This document shows, in pieces, positions 8,132-10,814 of a DNA stretch of 10,814 nt (position 1 is the stretch's first letter; every line of letters starts with the position of its first letter). The stretch is taken from the NCBI GenBank assembly GCA_023428365.1, contig JAEYYQ010000011.1, positions 1 through 10,814 of the forward strand. Direction: 5' to 3'. The DNA comes from Pseudomonadota bacterium (GTDB lineage Bacteria > Pseudomonadota > Alphaproteobacteria > Rhizobiales > Hyphomicrobiaceae). Below the pieces are notes generated by a model, which worked only from the letters and a program-made list of their open reading frames with translations, was not told where the DNA came from and did no database searches. The translations under genes and the position numbers were made by a program.

Positions 8132-8149
8132 CATTTGGGGCGTAAGGAT

Positions 8150-8947
8150 ATGTCCAAGTCGCTCGTCGAAAAGCAGTTCGGCGCCCACGCAGCGCGTTAC
8201 GTGAATTCACCGGTACATGCCAAAGGTGCCAGCCTGCAAAGGCTGGTCGATCTCGTTGAGCCAAAGCCGCACTGGCGCGCGCTCGATATTGCGACGGCAG
8301 CGGGCCACACCGCGCTGGCTTTCGCTCCCCATGTGTCGCACGTCGTTGCCAGCGACCTGACGAATGAAATGCTGGTGGAGGCCGGCAAGCTAGCTCAATC
8401 ACGCGGGGCCACGAACCTTGAAACGGCGAAGGCGGACGCAGAAGCCCTACCATTCGCAGATGCCAGCTTCGAGCTGGTGACCTGCCGCATCGCACCGCAT
8501 CACTTTCCCGACATCCCCCGTTTCGTTGCTGAAGCTTGGCGCGTCCTGAAACCCGGCGGCACGTTTGCTCTCGTCGATAACATCTCACCCGATGCCCAAT
8601 CGACGCCGGGCTTTCCGGACGACGAACTGGCAGCAGCAGCGGCCGCCTACAACGGCTTCGAGAAACTCCGCGATCCGAGCCATGGCCGCTGCCTGACCAT
8701 CGGCGAATGGCGGGACGTGATCTCCTCAACCGGCTTTGAGATCAAACACGTCGAGCTGCTGCCGAAGGAGATGGAGTTCAACACGTGGCATGAGCGGATG
8801 GACGTTCCGCCCGCCGACGTGGAGCGGCTTGAGGCCATGCTGACAGGGGCCAGCCCCGCTCTGGCGGCCTTCCTCCGCCCTCATAACAAGAACGACAAAC
8901 TGTATTTCGTCCTGGACGAAATTCTGGTCATCGCCAAGAAACCGTGA
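8150..8947 (+). CDS. Class I SAM-dependent methyltransferase (UbiE-like)
   Basis: This 265-residue protein has the Rossmann-like methyltransferase fold. Motif I is ALDIATAAGHTALAFAP (44-60), where the usual glycine-rich loop (DxATGxGHTA in close relatives) has alanine in place of the first glycine. Asp69 in VVASDLT is the expected acidic residue for the SAM ribose. DAEALPFADASFELVTCR and WRVLKPGGTFALVD are typical of the UbiE/Methyltransf_11 group. The start is taken at ATG 8150 (MSKSLVEKQFG); AAGGA lies only one base before it, so the binding site is unusual, and an in-frame TTG at 8135 would add five residues. It lies close behind the leuC terminator. The acceptor substrate is unknown, and nothing ties it functionally to leucine synthesis. 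Confidence 0.88.
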   Translation: MSKSLVEKQFGAHAARYVNSPVHAKGASLQRLVDLVEPKPHWRALDIATAAGHTALAFAPHVSHVVASDLTNEMLVEAGKLAQSRGATNLETAKADAEALPFADASFELVTCRIAPHHFPDIPRFVAEAWRVLKPGGTFALVDNISPDAQSTPGFPDDELAAAAAAYNGFEKLRDPSHGRCLTIGEWRDVISSTGFEIKHVELLPKEMEFNTWHERMDVPPADVERLEAMLTGASPALAAFLRPHNKNDKLYFVLDEILVIAKKP

Positions 8948-9143
8948 GACCGCGGCGTGCTGGCTTCAAAGCCATAGAACCGTTTGAAACAGTTGAATGT
9001 TCGTAGCCTCGCGGCTATGCTCGCGCCATGACGTTCGCGCTTCACATCGAGATCGCCCGGCGAATTAGCGCCCCGGCCGCCTGAGGGCAGCCGGGAACTC
9101 ATCGCGCTTAATTCCCCATCTCCTCGAATGTGAAGGACCTCCC
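8948..9143. other. Intergenic region with two hairpins, no gene seen
   Basis: No credible gene is visible in this 196-base gap. It contains CGTAGCC-TCGC-GGCTATG (9002-9019; seven pairs with one G-U) and a strong stem CCCGGC/GCCGGG at 9072-9077 and 9090-9095, with an inner GCC/GGC pairing around TGAG. Neither is followed by a T-run. The second could end the methyltransferase transcript or sit in the leader of the ACT-domain gene 49 bases later. Confidence 0.4.
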
Positions 9144-9461
9144 ATGGCTTCCGTTGCCGTTGCGACATCCGACCCGGTCGGAGCGCGCCCATCTGCTCCT
9201 GCGCAATCCGTCAAAGCCTTGTTCTACGTGACTGCCGTAGCTGATCCAGGTGTTCTGTCGCGTCTGATCGAACCCGTTGCGAAGCTGGGATATGTGCCCG
9301 CCCGCGTTCATGCGTCGCGCGAATCCGGCGACGGTAGCGAAATCAGCGTCGATCTGCGGCTGAAGGGCGTCTCCACGCGCGGCGCCGAGCTGGTCGAGAA
9401 CGCGCTTCGCCGTGTGATTGGTGTGCGTCAGGTGATTGCCGTCGTCGAAGCTGACGATTGA
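9144..9461 (+). CDS. Orphan ACT-domain protein (acetolactate synthase small-subunit-like)
   Basis: This 105-residue protein is mostly one ACT domain at about 24-101. It has the pattern of a beta strand (ALFYVTAVA), the turn DPGVLSRLIEPVAKLGY, a second strand, and a C-terminal strand VRQVIAVVEADD. DPGVLSR followed by GY and a paired strand is the pattern of the N-terminal ACT domain of IlvH/IlvM, the valine-sensing regulatory subunits of acetolactate synthase. The product lacks the ~80-residue C-terminal domain of IlvH. The first ~20 residues are Ala/Pro-rich and probably disordered. AAGGA seven bases before the ATG supports the start. No ilvB-type catalytic subunit is in view. Binding of a branched-chain amino acid is a reasonable family-based inference, made more interesting by the position between leuC and leuD. 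It could also be a stand-alone sensor. Confidence 0.78.
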   Translation: MASVAVATSDPVGARPSAPAQSVKALFYVTAVADPGVLSRLIEPVAKLGYVPARVHASRESGDGSEISVDLRLKGVSTRGAELVENALRRVIGVRQVIAVVEADD

Positions 9462-9488
9462 CCTGCTGACATCGGCTGACCAAATTTT

Positions 9489-9540
9489 CCCGATCGCGCG
9501 GGCGCAGTCCACGTGATGCAAACACGAACGTGCGATCGGG
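9489..9540 (+). promoter_or_regulatory. 12-bp inverted repeat just before the metallopeptidase gene
   Basis: CCCGATCGCGCG (9489-9500) is complementary to CGTGCGATCGGG (9529-9540) across 12 positions with one G-U pair, enclosing a 28-base loop that contains the palindrome CACGTG. The right arm ends 9 bases before the ATG at 9550, so a formed stem would cover or abut the weak ribosome binding site. ATTGAC at 9457-9462 is a possible -35 about 18 bases before a poor -10 (CAAATT), which would start transcription at the left arm. Confidence 0.45.
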
Positions 9541-9549
9541 ACAGCTGAG

Positions 9550-9966
9550 ATGGGCGACAGCAGCAAATGGGCGGATGCGACATCGCCTAGCCTCGAAGAT
9601 TTCGAGAACCTGGCCGCTGCGTCGTGGGACAATCTTCCAGAACACTTTCGCCGGGTGTGCAAGAACGTCCTCATCCGCGTCGAGGACTTCGCGACGGATG
9701 AAGTTTTGCGCGAACTCGACATCGACGATCCCTTAGACCTGATGGGTCTTTACCAGGGCGTAAGCCTAGATATGCAAAGTGTCTCGGATCTGCCGAGGCA
9801 ACCCGAGATGGTGTTTCTCTACAGGCGCGCGATCCTGGATTATTGGGCGGACAGCGACGAGACGCTTGGTCATCTCATCACGCACGTACTTGTGCACGAG
9901 ATCGGCCATCATCTCGGCCTCTCCGACGACGACATGTACGGAATCGAAGCCGCAGCACGCACGTAG
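9550..9966 (+). CDS. Small zinc metallopeptidase-family protein (DUF1025 / PF06262)
   Basis: This 138-residue protein matches the MMP_TTHA0227 (DUF1025) zincin family. WDNLPEHFRRVCKNVLIRVEDF near the N-terminus and DLMGLYQGVSL at 64-74 are family-like. The zinc motif HEIGHHLGLSDDDM at 116-129 gives ligands His116 and His120, catalytic Glu117, and a downstream Asp as probable third ligand. YRRAILDYW precedes it, as in relatives where a bound-peptide-like strand runs along the cleft. No signal peptide is present, so the protein is expected in the cytoplasm. The start at 9550 fits the family length; the upstream GAG is a weak ribosome binding site and a 12-bp inverted repeat lies just before it. 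Substrates of this family are essentially unknown. It stands 88 bases after the ACT-domain gene and may share its transcript. Confidence 0.85.
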   Translation: MGDSSKWADATSPSLEDFENLAAASWDNLPEHFRRVCKNVLIRVEDFATDEVLRELDIDDPLDLMGLYQGVSLDMQSVSDLPRQPEMVFLYRRAILDYWADSDETLGHLITHVLVHEIGHHLGLSDDDMYGIEAAART

Positions 9967-9981
9967 AGAAGCGCTCGGAAA

Positions 9982-10068
9982 GCAACAGGCCGTTGCGTGT
10001 CGGCAACCGTTACACCCAACTTAAAGGCCGCAAGGTCGAAAGGGTGTAATCCAGTTGCGCGTTGGCGC
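9982..10068 (+). other. Candidate structured RNA element with possible pseudoknot
   Basis: TTACACCC (10010-10017) pairs perfectly with GGGTGTAA (10042-10049). Inside the loop, GGCC-GCAA-GGTC (10027-10038) forms a small stem capped by a GNRA-type GCAA tetraloop. AACT (10018-10021) in the main loop can pair with AGTT (10053-10056) downstream, giving an H-type pseudoknot. Flanking sequence holds GCAAC twice (9982, 10003) and GTTGC twice (9992, 10054), allowing alternative pairings, plus GCGC-GTTG-GCGC at 10057-10068. No T-run follows, so this is not a simple terminator. It lies after the first metallopeptidase gene and about 90 bases before the second zincin gene. All pairings are read by eye; no known riboswitch class is recognised. 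Confidence 0.4.
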
Positions 10069-10097
10069 GAGGCAGGCGATGGTGCGTTCGGTCGTCG

Positions 10098-10113
10098 ATG
10101 TGCAGCTGCACAT
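10098..10113. promoter_or_regulatory. Perfect 16-bp palindrome, candidate operator
   Basis: ATGTGCAGCTGCACAT is an uninterrupted 16-bp palindrome 44 bases before the start of the secreted zincin gene. The length and position suit the binding site of a dimeric regulator acting on that gene. The candidate regulator is unknown, and no clear promoter elements are visible around it. Confidence 0.5.
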
Positions 10114-10157
10114 GACGCTTGCAAGTCCAGAGGCGGGACTGAAGAGGGTAGCGGGGC

Positions 10158-10664
10158 ATGAAGTGGCTGGCGTTTGTGGGTGTCACCCTCGCAGTGATCG
10201 CCTTTGTGGGCGATTCAGCGCAGGCACAGCCCCCAACACCTGACGAGTATGTCGCTCACGTCGGCGGCGATGCGAAGGTCGTTCCACCGGGGCAACTCGT
10301 TCTTGATAAAAGGCGCATGATCTGCGGGCAGCGGCCGACGGTGCTCGATTCCCAGCTCGACGATTACGGCGCCGCATACCCTGGCTTCCTGATCCTGAAC
10401 CCGCGCCTGCTGGCACGAACGTCCACGCCGGTGAAGATGTGGATCTTCGCGCACGAGTGCGGTCATCAGTTCCGCGGGCCGGATGAGGAAACCGCTGATT
10501 GCTTCGCAGTCCAGCGGGGCCGGCGCGAAGGCTGGCTGTCGCCAGAAGGGCTGGAAGAGGTTTGCCGTTTTATCGCACCTGCGAAGGGCACCTCGATGCA
10601 TTTCTCCGGCTCTTTCCGGTGTGAATCCATGCGCAAGTGCTACGCTGACCCGACAGTCCGCTGA
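10158..10664 (+). CDS. Secreted HExxH zincin-like protein with six cysteines
   Basis: This 168-residue protein starts with a signal peptide, MKWLAFVGVTLAVIAFVGDSAQA, with probable cleavage after AQA at residue 23, so the mature part acts in the periplasm or outside. FAHECGHQFRGPDEETADC at 97-115 contains His99, Glu100 and His103, and ExxAD at 111-114 resembles the downstream ligand segment of gluzincins such as M48. The mature part has six cysteines (56, 101, 115, 136, 155, 161), enough for three disulfides, one of them inside the zinc motif. AAGAGGG nine bases before the ATG supports the start. I recognise it as a conserved hypothetical metallopeptidase-like protein of Rhizobiales, without a known substrate. 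It need not be an active protease. It neighbours another, unrelated HExxH gene and precedes leuD. Confidence 0.72.
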   Translation: MKWLAFVGVTLAVIAFVGDSAQAQPPTPDEYVAHVGGDAKVVPPGQLVLDKRRMICGQRPTVLDSQLDDYGAAYPGFLILNPRLLARTSTPVKMWIFAHECGHQFRGPDEETADCFAVQRGRREGWLSPEGLEEVCRFIAPAKGTSMHFSGSFRCESMRKCYADPTVR

Positions 10665-10668
10665 AGCG

Positions 10669-10698
10669 CTTGACGCTGATATGTCTTGTCGCGTTTAT
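10669..10698 (+). promoter_or_regulatory. Candidate leuD promoter
   Basis: CTTGAC (10669-10674) is an exact alphaproteobacterial -35 hexamer, and GTTTAT (10693-10698), 18 bases later, matches CTATAT at four positions. The -35 begins just after the zincin stop codon. Transcription would begin near 10705 and give leuD a leader of about 50 bases, allowing expression apart from the intervening genes. Confidence 0.45.
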
Positions 10699-10755
10699 GT
10701 CTGAAAGACCGGCGTCCTCACGCCCCAGCAACCTCTGCTCCAGCCGAGGATAACC

Positions 10756-10814
10756 ATGCAGAAGTTTACGACCCTGACTGGCGTGGCCGCGCCATTGCCG
10801 ATGATCAACGTCGA
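10756..10814 (+). CDS. leuD: 3-isopropylmalate dehydratase, small subunit, 5' end only
   Basis: The first 19 residues, MQKFTTLTGVAAPLPMINV, match the N-terminus of LeuD, where the strand ends in NVDTD and carries part of the swivel-domain active site. The gene continues past the right edge. GAGGA six bases before the ATG is a good ribosome binding site. LeuD joins LeuC to form the isomerase of leucine biosynthesis. Although the segment is short, the identification is strengthened by leuC upstream on the same strand. Nothing can be said about its integrity beyond the edge. Confidence 0.88.
   Translation, partial: MQKFTTLTGVAAPLPMINV

Overview
The window reads as the chromosome of an alphaproteobacterium, most likely in the Hyphomicrobiales (Rhizobiales) near the Bradyrhizobium/Rhodopseudomonas/Xanthobacteraceae group. 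The reasons are the moderately high GC, CTTGAC/CTATxx-type promoter elements, a trxB-lysR pair, leuC and leuD separated by small genes, and the protein sequences themselves. This placement is an inference from familiarity, not a search. No insertion sequence, prophage, CRISPR array, tRNA or rRNA is visible.

Region 1 (1-422, minus strand): the 5' part of a radical SAM gene that runs off the left edge. It carries an intact CxxxCxxC cluster and a GGEP motif. Region 2 (about 423-708): a divergent intergenic stretch ending in closely packed inverted repeats before paaF. Region 3 (709-4163): a paaF-like enoyl-CoA hydratase and a paaH-like two-domain 3-hydroxyacyl-CoA dehydrogenase, tightly coupled and acting in sequence on a beta-oxidation-like route (phenylacetate lower pathway by similarity). 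An AbrB-family (PF05145) membrane protein with a GTG start follows.

Region 4 (4340-6386): trxB (thioredoxin reductase) and a LysR regulator whose leader holds two hairpins. Region 5 (6416-6698): a non-coding stretch with a chain of hairpins ending in a strong intrinsic terminator, interpreted as a small RNA gene or, less likely, a leader/attenuator. A separate promoter for leuC lies after it.

Region 6 (6699-10814): leuC with its own terminator, a class I methyltransferase, an orphan ACT-domain protein resembling the regulatory subunit of acetolactate synthase, a small cytosolic-type HExxH metallopeptidase (DUF1025/PF06262 type), a secreted six-cysteine HExxH protein, and the first 19 codons of leuD. 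LeuC and LeuD form one enzyme, so four unrelated-looking genes separate its two subunits. The gaps hold structured elements: a 12-bp stem before the first metallopeptidase, a possible pseudoknot after it, and a perfect 16-bp palindrome before the secreted zincin.

Most genes are ordinary metabolic or housekeeping genes. The parts that go beyond routine annotation are the small RNA candidate upstream of leuC, the structured elements and palindrome between the two zincins, and the orphan ACT protein inside the leucine locus.
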